Source: CAZXWK01 sp964644675 (lineage in GTDB: Bacteria > Actinomycetota > Coriobacteriia > Anaerosomatales > JAAXUF01). From it: 64,000 nucleotides of DNA. Positions within the stretch are counted from its first letter, which is position 1. Every line of letters begins with the position of its first letter. The stretch covers positions 1-64,000 of the forward strand of contig CAZXWK010000006.1 in NCBI GenBank assembly GCA_964644675.1, given 5' to 3'. The notes beneath the pieces were generated by a model, which made no database searches, was not told where the DNA came from, and saw only the letters and a list, made by a program, of their open reading frames with translations. Positions 23,341 to 33,700 of this stretch are shown one piece after another. The translations under genes were made by a program, and so were the position numbers.

Positions 23341-24471
23341 TCACGCCCTCTCTCGGTAGAGTGCCGCCGAGAGGACCGTGATGACCACGGCGAAGATGGC
23401 CAGCGCAGCGACCTGGGGCCAGAGCACTCGAGGGTCGCCACCCTTGAGGAAGACCGTCCGCGTGATGACCATGAAGTAGCGCGCCGGGAAGAAGTACGAC
23501 ACGAACTGCAGCGCCCAGGGCAGGCTCGAGATGGGGAAGACGAAGCCCGAGAGCATGAAGGTCGGCAGGAAGCTCACGAGTGCACCCAGCTGGTTCGCGG
23601 TGTCCACCGAGGTCGCCCGCGCCGAGACCATCAGGCCGATGCCCAACGTGCAAATCACGTAGAGGACGCTCGAGAGCACGAAGAGCGGGACCGATCCTCG
23701 GAATGGGATCCGGAACACGAGGATTCCGATGAGCGAGATGATCACGATGTCGAGACCGCCGATGAACGCCCACGGCGCGATCTTGCCCACCATCAGCTCG
23801 ATGCGCCGGATCGGCGAGACGATGAGCTGTTCGTACGTGCCCATCTCTTTCTCTCGGACCAAGGTGTTCGCGGTCTGCAACACGGTGACCATCGTGACCA
23901 GAACCACGATGAGCCCGGGCACGAAGTAGTACGCGGACTTGCCCTCGGGGTTGTACCAGGTGCGCGTCGTCGACGTCAGGCCTCCGACGCTCGTGGCGAC
24001 GTTGACGCCCTTGGCCTCGTACTGCTTGATCGCCACCTTCGCCCCGAACAGGCGGGACAGCGCGCCCGCGTAGGTCTGCGCCACCTGCGCCGAGCTCGAG
24101 TCGGATCCGTCCACGAGCACCTGAACCGCTCCCGCGCGACCGCCGGCTACGTCCTGGCCGAACCCGTTGCCCACGACGACGACGACCTTGGCCTCGTTGC
24201 TCTCGAGGACTGCGTCGACCTCGGCGTAGTTGTTGAGCACCCGGTCGACCTGGAAGTAGTTCGACTGCTGGAGCGCCGTGATGTACTGACGGCTCTGTGC
24301 GGTGTGGTCGAGGTCCAGCGCCGCCGTCGGCAAGTGCTTCACGTCGAACGAGAGCGCGTAGCTGTACAGGAACAGCTGGATGAGCGGCATCACCAGGATG
24401 ACGCCCAGCAGCCGCTTGTCCCGCATGATGTGGATGAACTCTTTGCGGGCGATGGCGAGGACGCGACGCAC
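23341..24471 (-). CDS. ABC-2 type permease (A-type, copy 1)
   Basis: 376 residues. N-terminal helix LGVILVMPLIQLFLYSYALS, large outside domain with RTWYNPEGKSAYYFVPGL, five C-terminal helices preceded by VREKEMGTYEQLIVSPI. The GTG start overlaps the TAG of the upstream ATPase by one base. Resembles YbhS-type permeases and the 19381 gene. Probably forms a heterodimeric channel with the following B-type permease. Confidence 0.9.
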   Translation of the reverse strand: MRRVLAIARKEFIHIMRDKRLLGVILVMPLIQLFLYSYALSFDVKHLPTAALDLDHTAQSRQYITALQQSNYFQVDRVLNNYAEVDAVLESNEAKVVVVVGNGFGQDVAGGRAGAVQVLVDGSDSSSAQVAQTYAGALSRLFGAKVAIKQYEAKGVNVATSVGGLTSTTRTWYNPEGKSAYYFVPGLIVVLVTMVTVLQTANTLVREKEMGTYEQLIVSPIRRIELMVGKIAPWAFIGGLDIVIISLIGILVFRIPFRGSVPLFVLSSVLYVICTLGIGLMVSARATSVDTANQLGALVSFLPTFMLSGFVFPISSLPWALQFVSYFFPARYFMVITRTVFLKGGDPRVLWPQVAALAIFAVVITVLSAALYRERA

Positions 24472-25466
24472 TACTCGGCCACCCCCAGGATGCTCTCGTC
24501 GTCCGAGCCGACGAGTTCACCGGCGCCCGGTATGAGCGTCGCGAACGCCATCTCCAGATCGGTCGGGGACGGGTGCATGTGCGCGACCGTGAACCCTGCG
24601 TTCTCGAGCGCTTCACGAAGCTCGTCCTCGCACTCGTCCTCGCCGACGCATTCCTGCACGAGCACGCGCAGCACCTCGCCGGACACCTCGACGCTCGACA
24701 CGAACGTGAGGGCGCGGACGATCTCCATGGCCTGGCGATAGCGGTCGACCGCGACCTCGATCACGCGCCCCGGCACGCGCCTCTTCATCCCGGCGGGAGT
24801 GTCGCGCAGGATGATGCGGCCCTGCGTCATGAACGCGATCTCGTCGCAGCGGTCGGCTTCGTCCATGTACGGCGTGGCGACGAACACGGTGATCCCTTGC
24901 CGGTGCAGGTCGCTGATGATGCGCCAGAACTCCCGACGCGACACGGGGTCGACGCCCGTGGTGGGCTCGTCGAGGAAGAGCAGGTCGGGCTCGCTGATGA
25001 GCGTGGCCGCCAGCGCGAGCTTCTGCTTCATGCCTCCCGACAGGTACTGCGCCTGCCGGTCGCCGAATTCCGTGAGCCCCGAGAACTCGAGCAGCCTGGC
25101 GGAGCGCTCGGCCATCTCCGCACGAGGGACGCCCCTGAGCTCGGCGAAGAAGTTCAGGTTCTCCTGCACGGTCAGGTCGCCGTAGAGCGAGAACGCCTGC
25201 GACATGTAGCCGATTCGCGGCTTGACCGCATGCGGGTCGGTGGTGACCGAGTGGCCGAAGACCAGCGCGTCGCCCGATGTCGGCGTGAGGACGGTCGCCA
25301 ACATGCGGATGAGGGTCGACTTGCCCGCGCCGTCCGGCCCGACAAGGCCGAACACCTCGCCGCGCGGGATGGTCATCGAGACGCCGTCGACCGCCGTGAC
25401 CGACTTGAATTCGCGCCGGACGTCACGGATTTCGATCGCGACCTCTGTCGGGGCCGCGTCGGTCAC
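24471..25466 (-). CDS. ABC transporter ATPase, YbhF N-half-like (switch His replaced)
   Basis: 331 residues. Walker A GPDGAGKSTL, Q-loop YMSQAFSLY, canonical signature LSGGMKQKLAL and Walker B LLFLDEPTTGVDP are intact. The H-loop reads VATPYMDEADRC, with Pro in place of the switch histidine. GTG start at 25466 overlapping the adaptor stop (GTGA). The sequence resembles the N-terminal ATPase half of YbhF-type proteins. Together with the 21202 product it would form a heterodimer with one consensus and one degenerate ATP site. An acidic C-terminal region (GEDECEDELREAL) is the usual extension. Confidence 0.92.
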   Translation of the reverse strand: MTDAAPTEVAIEIRDVRREFKSVTAVDGVSMTIPRGEVFGLVGPDGAGKSTLIRMLATVLTPTSGDALVFGHSVTTDPHAVKPRIGYMSQAFSLYGDLTVQENLNFFAELRGVPRAEMAERSARLLEFSGLTEFGDRQAQYLSGGMKQKLALAATLISEPDLLFLDEPTTGVDPVSRREFWRIISDLHRQGITVFVATPYMDEADRCDEIAFMTQGRIILRDTPAGMKRRVPGRVIEVAVDRYRQAMEIVRALTFVSSVEVSGEVLRVLVQECVGEDECEDELREALENAGFTVAHMHPSPTDLEMAFATLIPGAGELVGSDDESILGVAE

Positions 25467-26239
25467 TGAAGCACCACGTCAGCTGGCATGCCGGCCTTCA
25501 GCGCCGAGTCGGGATCGGTGATGCGGCACTTGACCTGATAGACGAGCTTGACGCGCTGGTCCTTGGTCTCGATCGAGGCGGGAGTGAACTCCGCTTGGGA
25601 ACCGATGAAGGAGACCTCGACGTTGTAGGCCTTGGTGGTGGAGTCGGTGGTCAGCTTTCCCTTCTGGCCGATCTTCACCTCGCCGATGCGGTCCTCGGCG
25701 ATGTAGATGGTGACGGTGAGCTGGGACGGGTCGCTCACGACGGCGAGGGTGTTTCCCGGGACCGCATTCTCTCCCACGTTCGCGACCACGTTCGCGAGCG
25801 TTCCGTCGATCGGCGAGGCGATCGTCGCATAGCCGACTTGGACCTCGGCCATCTTCACCGCGATGACCGCCTGCTCGAGCTGCGCCCGGGCGGCGGCCTT
25901 CTCGGCCTTGGTCGAGCCGCTGTCGTCCTTGACGTGCTTGTAGTTGGCCGCGGCGGCGCGCTCGGCGGCTCTTGCCTGGTCAACCGTCAGTTGAGCGGTC
26001 GTCGGGTCGAGACGGTAGAGCACGTCACCCTTCTTCACGGGTACGCCTTCGTTGGGTGGGGCCTCGACGATGCGCCCTGTGGTCTGGGGGGTGACGGCGA
26101 CCTGTTCGGTCTCGATCGTCCCCGATCCGCCCAGCACCCGCGACGCCGCGCCGCCGTCGCCGTAGAAGCGCTGGTAGGCGACGTAGCCGCCGACGGCCAC
26201 CGCCACGATCAGAACGATCAGCGCGATCCTCTTGCCCAT
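25463..26239 (-). CDS. HlyD/YbhG-type adaptor (membrane fusion protein)
   Basis: 258 residues starting MGKRIALIVLIVAVAVGGYV, a signal anchor. A biotinyl-lipoyl-like half (TPQTTGRIVEAPPNEGVPVKKGD), a short helical hairpin (about 80-125) and a beta-barrel (YIAEDRIGEVKIGQKG) follow in the usual order. The ATG at 26239 is chosen over the longer frame because the anchor begins there. In diderms such proteins bridge to the outer membrane; in a monoderm they probably gather substrate at the outer face. Overlaps the ATPase by four bases. Confidence 0.88.
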   Translation of the reverse strand: MGKRIALIVLIVAVAVGGYVAYQRFYGDGGAASRVLGGSGTIETEQVAVTPQTTGRIVEAPPNEGVPVKKGDVLYRLDPTTAQLTVDQARAAERAAAANYKHVKDDSGSTKAEKAAARAQLEQAVIAVKMAEVQVGYATIASPIDGTLANVVANVGENAVPGNTLAVVSDPSQLTVTIYIAEDRIGEVKIGQKGKLTTDSTTKAYNVEVSFIGSQAEFTPASIETKDQRVKLVYQVKCRITDPDSALKAGMPADVVLQ

Positions 26240-26305
26240 GTCCTCAACGCTCCTGTCCTCGGTGCCGCAGGTCGTCACTCAGCCCGCCATCAGGGCGAGC
26301 GGTGG

Positions 26306-27535
26306 CTACTCGGTCTTCTCGATACGGATGTCGACGGGTGTCCCGGGGGGCGCCCAACCACCGCCGTCCAGCGTGATCACGACGCGCACGGCCTTGGTCA
26401 TGTGCACGATGTCGGTGGGGAAGCTCGTGGGCGGGAAGACCGCGCGATCTCCGATGGAGGTCACGGTTCCCGTCAGTGGTTCGCCCGCGTTCGAGTCGTA
26501 GTCGACGATCGCCTTCGCGCCCGGCGCGACGGCGAGCAGCTGCTCGCCGGTCAGGTACGTCTCGACCTGCGTCGCGGCGTCGGGCCTGATGCGCACCACC
26601 GGCGCGTTCACCATCGCGACGGTGCCGGCGGCGCGAGCCTCGGTGACGGTCCCGGTCGCCGGGGCGATGATGGTCGCCTGCGAGCGACGGTACTCCGCGA
26701 CGTCGACGAGGATGTCCTGTCCGTCAGCGAGGATCGACAGCGTCTCGCGCGCGTTGGTGACCTGGGTGCGCGCGTCTCGGAGCGCCGACGCGCCCTGCGA
26801 GATTTTGGCCCTTCCCGAGTCGAGCTTGACCTGGGCGGTCGCAAGCTTCTTCTCGCCGGCCTCGACCTTGGCGAGGGTCGCCTTGAGCTGGGCGAGCTTC
26901 TGCGCGAGCGGCGGCGGCGGCCACGGTCCCGGCGGGTGCGGTCCCGCGATCGTTGCCTCGAGTGCCTTGATGCCCGCCTTGAGCTGGGACTTCCCAGTCG
27001 CGATTTCCTTCTTGGCGGCGTCGATCTTCTTCTGGGCGGTCGCCAGCTGGCTTCGCGCGTCGGCCAGCTTGCCCTGGTTGTCGGCGATTGTCCCGAGGTT
27101 GTCCTTCATCACGGACACCTGCGCATGGGCGCGCGCCGACGAAGCTTTCGCGGCGGCCACTCCCAGATCCAGCACCGTCGTGTCGAGCTGCGCGATCGGA
27201 GTGCCGGAAGCGACGTGGTCACCAGTCTTCACGTAGACCGCGTCCAGCGATCCCGAGATGGTCGGCTGCATCGACGGCATCGCCGACGCGCCACGCCTCT
27301 GGCCGGCGGTGTTCGCGCTCATGCTCGCCGTGGGGGAGCTCGGAATCCCCGCCGCGACGTCGGGCGTGGGATAGGCGATCGCGGGCGCCTGAACCGTTCG
27401 CACGGTGCTGACGACGTTCCCCGAAACCCGGATCGCGTCCGTCGGACCGCTGGCGGCGTGACCGAACCACCACCACGCGCTGGCTGCCGCGGCAGCCACG
27501 AGTGCGATGCCGATGACGATCGGGAGCCGCTTCAC
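26306..27535 (-). CDS. Long HlyD-type adaptor, first gene of the export operon
   Basis: 409 residues with GTG start (GGGAGAG upstream). N-terminal anchor LPIVIGIALVAAAAASAWWW, then a lipoyl-like half (SGSLDAVYVKTGDHVASGTP). A long coiled-coil of about 150 residues is rich in Lys/Ala/Gln and interrupted by a Pro-rich GPHPPGPWPPPPLAQ. The second lipoyl half and barrel (TIIAPATGTVTEARAAG) end at IRIEKTE. Two different adaptors in one operon is unusual; this one is nearly twice the length of the usual YbhG type. Separated by 66 bases from the second adaptor. Confidence 0.88.
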   Translation of the reverse strand: MKRLPIVIGIALVAAAAASAWWWFGHAASGPTDAIRVSGNVVSTVRTVQAPAIAYPTPDVAAGIPSSPTASMSANTAGQRRGASAMPSMQPTISGSLDAVYVKTGDHVASGTPIAQLDTTVLDLGVAAAKASSARAHAQVSVMKDNLGTIADNQGKLADARSQLATAQKKIDAAKKEIATGKSQLKAGIKALEATIAGPHPPGPWPPPPLAQKLAQLKATLAKVEAGEKKLATAQVKLDSGRAKISQGASALRDARTQVTNARETLSILADGQDILVDVAEYRRSQATIIAPATGTVTEARAAGTVAMVNAPVVRIRPDAATQVETYLTGEQLLAVAPGAKAIVDYDSNAGEPLTGTVTSIGDRAVFPPTSFPTDIVHMTKAVRVVITLDGGGWAPPGTPVDIRIEKTE

Positions 27536-27607
27536 GTTCTCTCCCTGCCTGCGAACCTGTTTCGGGCACTCGGCGGGCGGTGCCCGGGCGAGGTCCCTAC
27601 ACGATGT

Positions 27608-27623
27608 GAGTTATCGCTCACTA
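27608..27623. promoter_or_regulatory. Probable TetR operator of the export operon
   Basis: Inverted repeat GTGAG-TTATCG-CTCAC, 73 bases upstream of the first adaptor gene. Size and symmetry fit a TetR-family operator. On the minus strand it lies within TAGTGAGCGATAACTCAC. The regulator at 20567 is the natural candidate. Confidence 0.6.
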
Positions 27624-27686
27624 ACATAGCGACCGGGCCCGCGCTCCGCAACCCCGCAACCAGGGCCGTTTTGACTCGCGGCTAGG

Positions 27687-27719
27687 CCCACAAGCTGGTA
27701 CGATGGTGAAGCTTGTGGG
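27687..27719. promoter_or_regulatory. Palindrome overlapping the start region of the multihaem gene
   Basis: Perfect 10-base arms CCCACAAGCT (27687-27696) and AGCTTGTGGG (27710-27719), 13 bases apart. A possible extended -10 (TGGTACGAT, ending 27704) lies in the centre. It could be a repressor site or a 5' mRNA hairpin. I see no cyclic-di-GMP riboswitch consensus here. Confidence 0.5.
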
Positions 27720-30700
27720 GCATTAGGACAGGGGGTCCGCTGAACGCCCGCAATTCAGCAATCGGGGGGCCTGGGACCCTCCCGACAGTCAGCCGTCTCT
27801 CGGCGTTGTTCGAGGGGCGTCTTTCGCGTTACCCCGTTCCGTCCTCGATTCCTGCGTTTGTCGCGCTGACCAGCGCTTTCGTGACCTTCGTGCTTCTCGC
27901 GTGCGCTCTAGCGGCGACGCCCGCGTTCGCGGCTAACCCGCACACCGGGCTCTCACCGTCGACGGACCAGTGCAAGAGCTGCCACGCCGGCCACGGCTCT
28001 CCGAGTTCGTCGTCACTTCTGACCGAGAGCGATCAGAAGGCCCTCTGCTACGTCTGTCACGACGGCACCCAGAGCGCCTACAACGTCCAACAGGAGTTCG
28101 GCGACCGCGCTGATGGCTCGTCGTCCAAGGCCTCGCGGCATCCGGTCAGCCCGGGTCAGCTCGAGTGCAGCGGCTGTCACACGCCGCACCGCGGTCCTCT
28201 CGAGGGCAACCCGATGTCGCTGGCAGCGGGCGCGTCCGACGAGACGACCGGCAACGCCGTGTGTGGCTCATGCCACGGTGCGGGCTCGTCACTTCCGCAG
28301 GGCGACATGATGACCAACTACGTGGGCACCGCGCACGATACGTCGATGTCCGCCTCCGAGACGGGCGGCTCGAGCATCAAGTGCCTCGCGTGCCACGAGC
28401 CCCACGGTTCGGACAACACGGCACTGATCGCCACGACCGTCCGGAGTCTCAGCGGTGAGACCCGCACCGTCTCCGTCAACGCGAGCACGGGCAGCACGCC
28501 TCTGTGCGTGGGGTGCCACGACACCAGCGACGGCACCTTCGGCGGCGGAGCAGCCTATATGGGCACGCCGCACTCCAGCGCGACGACCTCGACGGTGGCG
28601 TCGGTCAACTTCCCTGGAACGACCGGGGACCCGGGAGATTGCGACAACTGCCACTCGCCGCACGGAACCGGCAAGCCCCACATGGCGCGGGCGGCCGGCG
28701 ACGACCTGTGCTACGGCTGTCACGACGCGGCCGGGACCACCAAGCCCGCCGGCTACTCGTACCAGGGCAAGTCCGCGTACCAGGGTTCCGGGCACGCGAC
28801 CATGAACGCCGGCGATATCCCGCAGGTCGTGTCGCTGACCGCCTCGAGCACCGACTTCCAGGCCTTCGAGTCCACGCAGGCTCCCACACCGTCCTCGCCC
28901 GGCACGCCCATGACCGCCGAGAAGACCCAGCGGCTCGTCTCGGTCGACTCGAGCTACGCGGTCACGTCTCTCGCCACGGCCACCGGGCAGCACGACTACC
29001 AGGTCTATCGGTTCAAGGTGCCGGCAGACGTCGCCGACACCCAGTGGCTCAACCTGAGCTGGGCGGGGTATGGCGAGGAACTCGCCGGCTACGAGACCTC
29101 GGTCTCGGTGTGGTCCAAGTCCGCGAACGGCGGGTCCGGCGGCTGGAGTCGGATCTCAAACGGGCTGATGGCGGACCGCACCGCCGTCACCGCCAAGCTG
29201 GCCAACGCGCCGGACCTGATCGACGCGAACGGCTATGTCTGGGTGATGGGCGACGCCAAGAACGTCCGGCAGTCGACGATCGTAGGAACGCCGTCGGTGT
29301 CGTTCCCGACTTCGACCACCGCGCAGATCACGTGGACCACCGAGGGATACGCGAGCAGCTGGGTGGATTACGGCATCACCTCGTCGTACGGCAGTACGGT
29401 CGGCACCAACACCCGTACCGTCAGCCACTCGGTGACGGTGCCGATCACCGCCGGCGGCAAGTACCGCTTCCAGGTTCGGGGCACCGCGCGCGATGGCGAC
29501 AGCAGCTCCAGCGGTGAGCTGGGCTTCTCGGCGTCCGTCGTCACTCTGGTCCCGGCGCCCGACCTGTCGGGCACCCAGACGACGTTCTCCCAGACGTTCA
29601 ATTGGGCGCACAACGACCCGGCGGGCGAGCCCTACACGTACGACATCCGAATCCGGACGGCGTACTACCCCTACGACCAGACCCTCACCGGCCTCACGGC
29701 ATCGACCCTGACCACCGACGTCTTCTGCTACGGCTCGAGCTACGCCATCTACGACTGGCAGGTTCGCGGCCGCGACAAGGACGGCTACTACACGCCGTGG
29801 TCGGCGATCGACCAGTTCACGGTCCGAGACCTCACGCCCAACCCCGGCGGCTCGTGTCCCTTCCTGTTCGTCTGGAACGGATTCGGCTACGGCTTCGAAG
29901 CCGACATCAACACCGCCGGCATGATCGGCAGCAAGAACACCTCGGGCTACATCAAGCCCGACCCCAAGGACCGCTACATCCTGACCAACCCGCCCGCCGA
30001 GACACTGGGCGGCTACGAGTTCCGCATGGTCGAGGAGCGCAACGAGATCGACTACACCGACGAGCTCAAGCTCTACACGGTGGACCTGCCCGAAGGCGTC
30101 GAGCTCGTCGCCGAGAAGGGCGAGCGCGGCGGCACGAGCCCGGCATTCCCGGGCGGCCTGCACACGGTGCAGAACCTGCGTGCGCCGGTCTCGGTGTACC
30201 GGACCGACACGGGCGAAGATGTCACTGACGCCATCGCGCTGACCGACGAGCAGCGCGTCCAGCTCAACGAGGACGCGAACATCGGCTTCGACTACAAGAC
30301 GCTCGAAATCGACCTGGGTGACGTCTCGGGCGCACCTCAGGTGAAGATCGTCATGAATGCGCAGTCACTCAGGCCGTTCACGCCCGAGGGCCTCGCCCGC
30401 CAGCGTTCCTTCGGCGCGGGCACCAAGCTCGAGGTACAGCGCACCGACGGTACCTGGGAGCTGGTACCGACGAGCGAAGCGACGCTTCCCAATGCCATGG
30501 AGTTCGGGCGTACGTACGCGTTCGACATCACCAAGGCGATGCACGACACCACGGGCAAGGTGCGTTTCACGTACCTGTTCAAGACGTACATCGACATGAT
30601 CGGCGTGGACACGTCGCTCGACATCCCGGTCTATCCGGTCGAGGTTCCGATGACTTCGGCGTCTCTCGGCAGCCACGGTGTCGACTCCCGGTCGAACAGC

Positions 30701-33700
30701 ACCGACATCTACAAGTACGTGTACGGCACGCAGACCGGCGAAGGTTCGCTCTTCCCTGGTGCCTACACGCGGTACGGAGACGTCACGCCGCTTCTGCAGT
30801 CCACCGATGACAAGTTCGTGGTGTACGGGCAGGGCGACGAGCTCACGCTGAGGTTCCTCAAGGCGTCAGAGCCGGCACCGGGCACTCGGCGAAGCTTCGT
30901 CGTCTATGTCGACGGCTACTACAAGAGCATGAAGTCGGCAGTGGAGCATGCGGTCGACCCCATGCCGTTCGCGGCGATGTCGAACTTCCCGTACGGCGCC
31001 GACGAGCACTACCCGGATGACGCAGACCACGTCGCCTACCAGCAGGAGTACAACACGCGTCTCGTCGAGGCCACGACTTCGGCAGCGCCGCCACTCGTGG
31101 CCACGGCCGAGAGCGCGTCGACGCTGCATCGCTCCCTCAATGTCGACTTCGTCTCCGTCGACGTCGGCATACGCATCTCCGCGTCTGAGGGGGGCACCGG
31201 CTGTACGGTGTGTCACGCGGTCCACGGCGGCGGCGCCAAGAACGCTGACGGCACCGAGACCACCGGCACACTGGTCGCGCCCGAGCCTCAGCTGTGCACC
31301 GGCTTCGGATCTGGTGGCTGCCACGACAACGCGACGCGCACCGCCGCCGGCGTCAACGTCAACGAGCGGATCACCGCGAGCGGCAACAATCTGACGCACC
31401 ACGATCTGACCGAGTTCGCACAGGCCCAGACGGGCGCGCGGATCACGTGCACCAACTGCCACGACCCGCACACCAACAACGCCCTCTCACCCAGCTCGAA
31501 TCCGGATGCAATCACGGCAAGCCTGCCGACGTCGATGGGTCCGTACCTGGACGCAAATGGTGCGACCTACCTGCTGGTGGGCGCGATGCACGATGCGACC
31601 GCACCGACCATCACCTCCGGGCCCACGATAGCGGGCGCCGGCAGCGGGTCGACCGTGCTTACTCCGACGGTGACGTGGACCACCAACGAGCCCAGCACCT
31701 CCTGGATCGACTTCGGCGTTTCGAGCGGCGTCTACATGATGTCGTTTGGCAACAACGCTCTCGTCACCTCGCACACCGCGACGGCGACGGGGCTCGAGGT
31801 CGACACCACCTACTACTGGCGCGCACGCACTGTCGACGCGCTCGGCAACGTGCGCACCAGCGCAGAGGCGACCTACAGCACGACCATGCCGGCAGGGTCG
31901 ATCACTTCGGGACCCACGCTGAGCGGGAACGGGTGGTCGAACTACCAGACTCCTTCGGTCACGTGGACGACGAGCGACCAGTTCAGCACGATCCTCGAGT
32001 GGGGCACTTCGAGCGGTTCGTACACCTCGGACTACTCGGCGTCGGCGATGACCACCGCGCACGCCGCCGCTATGAGCGGCCTGACCACCGACACGGTCTA
32101 CTACTGGCGCGTTCGGGGCGTCGACGCCATCGGGCGCTCGGTCACGTCGGCTGAGGCGACCTACCAGGCATCTCCGCCGGCGCAACCTGTGATTCTGACC
32201 GGGCCGATCATCAGCGGTCCGACGTGGTCGACGTTCACCTCGCCGACCGTCGCGTGGACCACCTCGGGCCTCACAACCTCGTGGCTTCAGTACGGAACGT
32301 CGAGCGGCAGCTACACGTCGTCGGTCGGGACCAACACGCTTTCGACCACGCATTCGGTGACTGCGAGCAGCCTGACGTCCGGCACCGTCTACTACATGCG
32401 GGTCTTCGGCCTTGACCCCGTGAACAGGCTGGTCGTCTCGAACGAGTTCACGTACACGCCCACGACGCCGGCCGCGCCGATCATCACGGCGGGCCCGACG
32501 ATCGACGGATCGACGTACGCGAAGTCCTCGAGCCCTGTCATCACGTGGACCACCGGGGACATCGCCTCGACCTGGGTCGACTGGGGGACCTCTCCCGGCG
32601 TCTACACCTCCAACGTCAACGTTGCGGGTAACACCACGGGCCACACGGTCACGCTCTCGGGGATGACATACGGCACGACGTACTACTGGCGCGCGCGCAG
32701 CGTGGATCCGGATGGGCGCATCGTGACGTCCGGCGAGTCCGCCTACACACCGGTTGCCTACCCGAGCCCGTCTGTCGCCTCGGTCGCGCCCAACCCCGCG
32801 TACTACGACTCGAGCATCCAGGCGGGTGCGGCGGTCAGCGCGTCCTGTACCGTCTCGACGATCGCCAATTCGAACTCGCTCGAGTATCGGCTCTTGCTCG
32901 ACAACGTGGCGTACGGGTCGTGGCAGTCGTCCACCGAGTGGACGCTGCCGACCGTCGGCGTCGGCACGCACGGTCTCAAGGTCGCGGTCCGTGACGCCGC
33001 CACGCCCAGTAGCGTGACGACCGGCACGACCGAAACCTACTTCGACGTGGTCGACACGTGGGTGGGCTGGGGGTCGTGCCCCTTCGTGTACACGTGGGAC
33101 GGCAGCAGCTACCGATTCGAGGCCGACACGCTCACGGCGGCCCGTATCGGCGGCCCCACCGCAACCGGTTTCCAGCAGCCCAACCCCAACGACGCCTACG
33201 TGGTCAAGACGGTTCCGGCGGTCGAGGACGGCACCATCAACTTCCGGCTCGTCGAGGAGCGCAAGGAAGTCGACTATCTCGACACCTACAAGCTCTTCGC
33301 GGTCGACGCACCCGCGAGCCTCCAAGTCTTCGCCGAGAAGGCCGTCGCCGGCGTCCGCACCTTCCCGCCGCTCGGCTCGGCCCTGCACACCGTTCGCGCA
33401 CTCCGGGCGCCCGTCTCGGCGGTTCGGACCGACACGGGCGAGGACGTGCTGGCGGCGATCTCGACAGACGACGGAGACAGGATCGCGCTGAACGAGAGCG
33501 CCGAGACGTCGTTCACCTACAAGACGATCGAGCTCGACCTCGGTGACCAGGTCGCGACGGCGCCGCAGGTCAAGGTAGTCATGAACGCACTCTCCGAGTT
33601 CCCGGTCACCCCTGAGGGCATCGAGCGTCGCTTCACCTTCGGCGCACCCACCAAGCTCGCCGTACAGGATGCCGACGGCACGTGGCGATCCGTCACGGCC

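Noticed and set aside
27620..27800. Cyclic-di-GMP (GEMM) riboswitch upstream of the multihaem gene
   Set aside because: GEMM-I switches precede cytochrome genes in other bacteria, but the conserved GGGCAAACC-type core and tetraloop receptor are not present; only the palindrome at 27687-27719 is supported.
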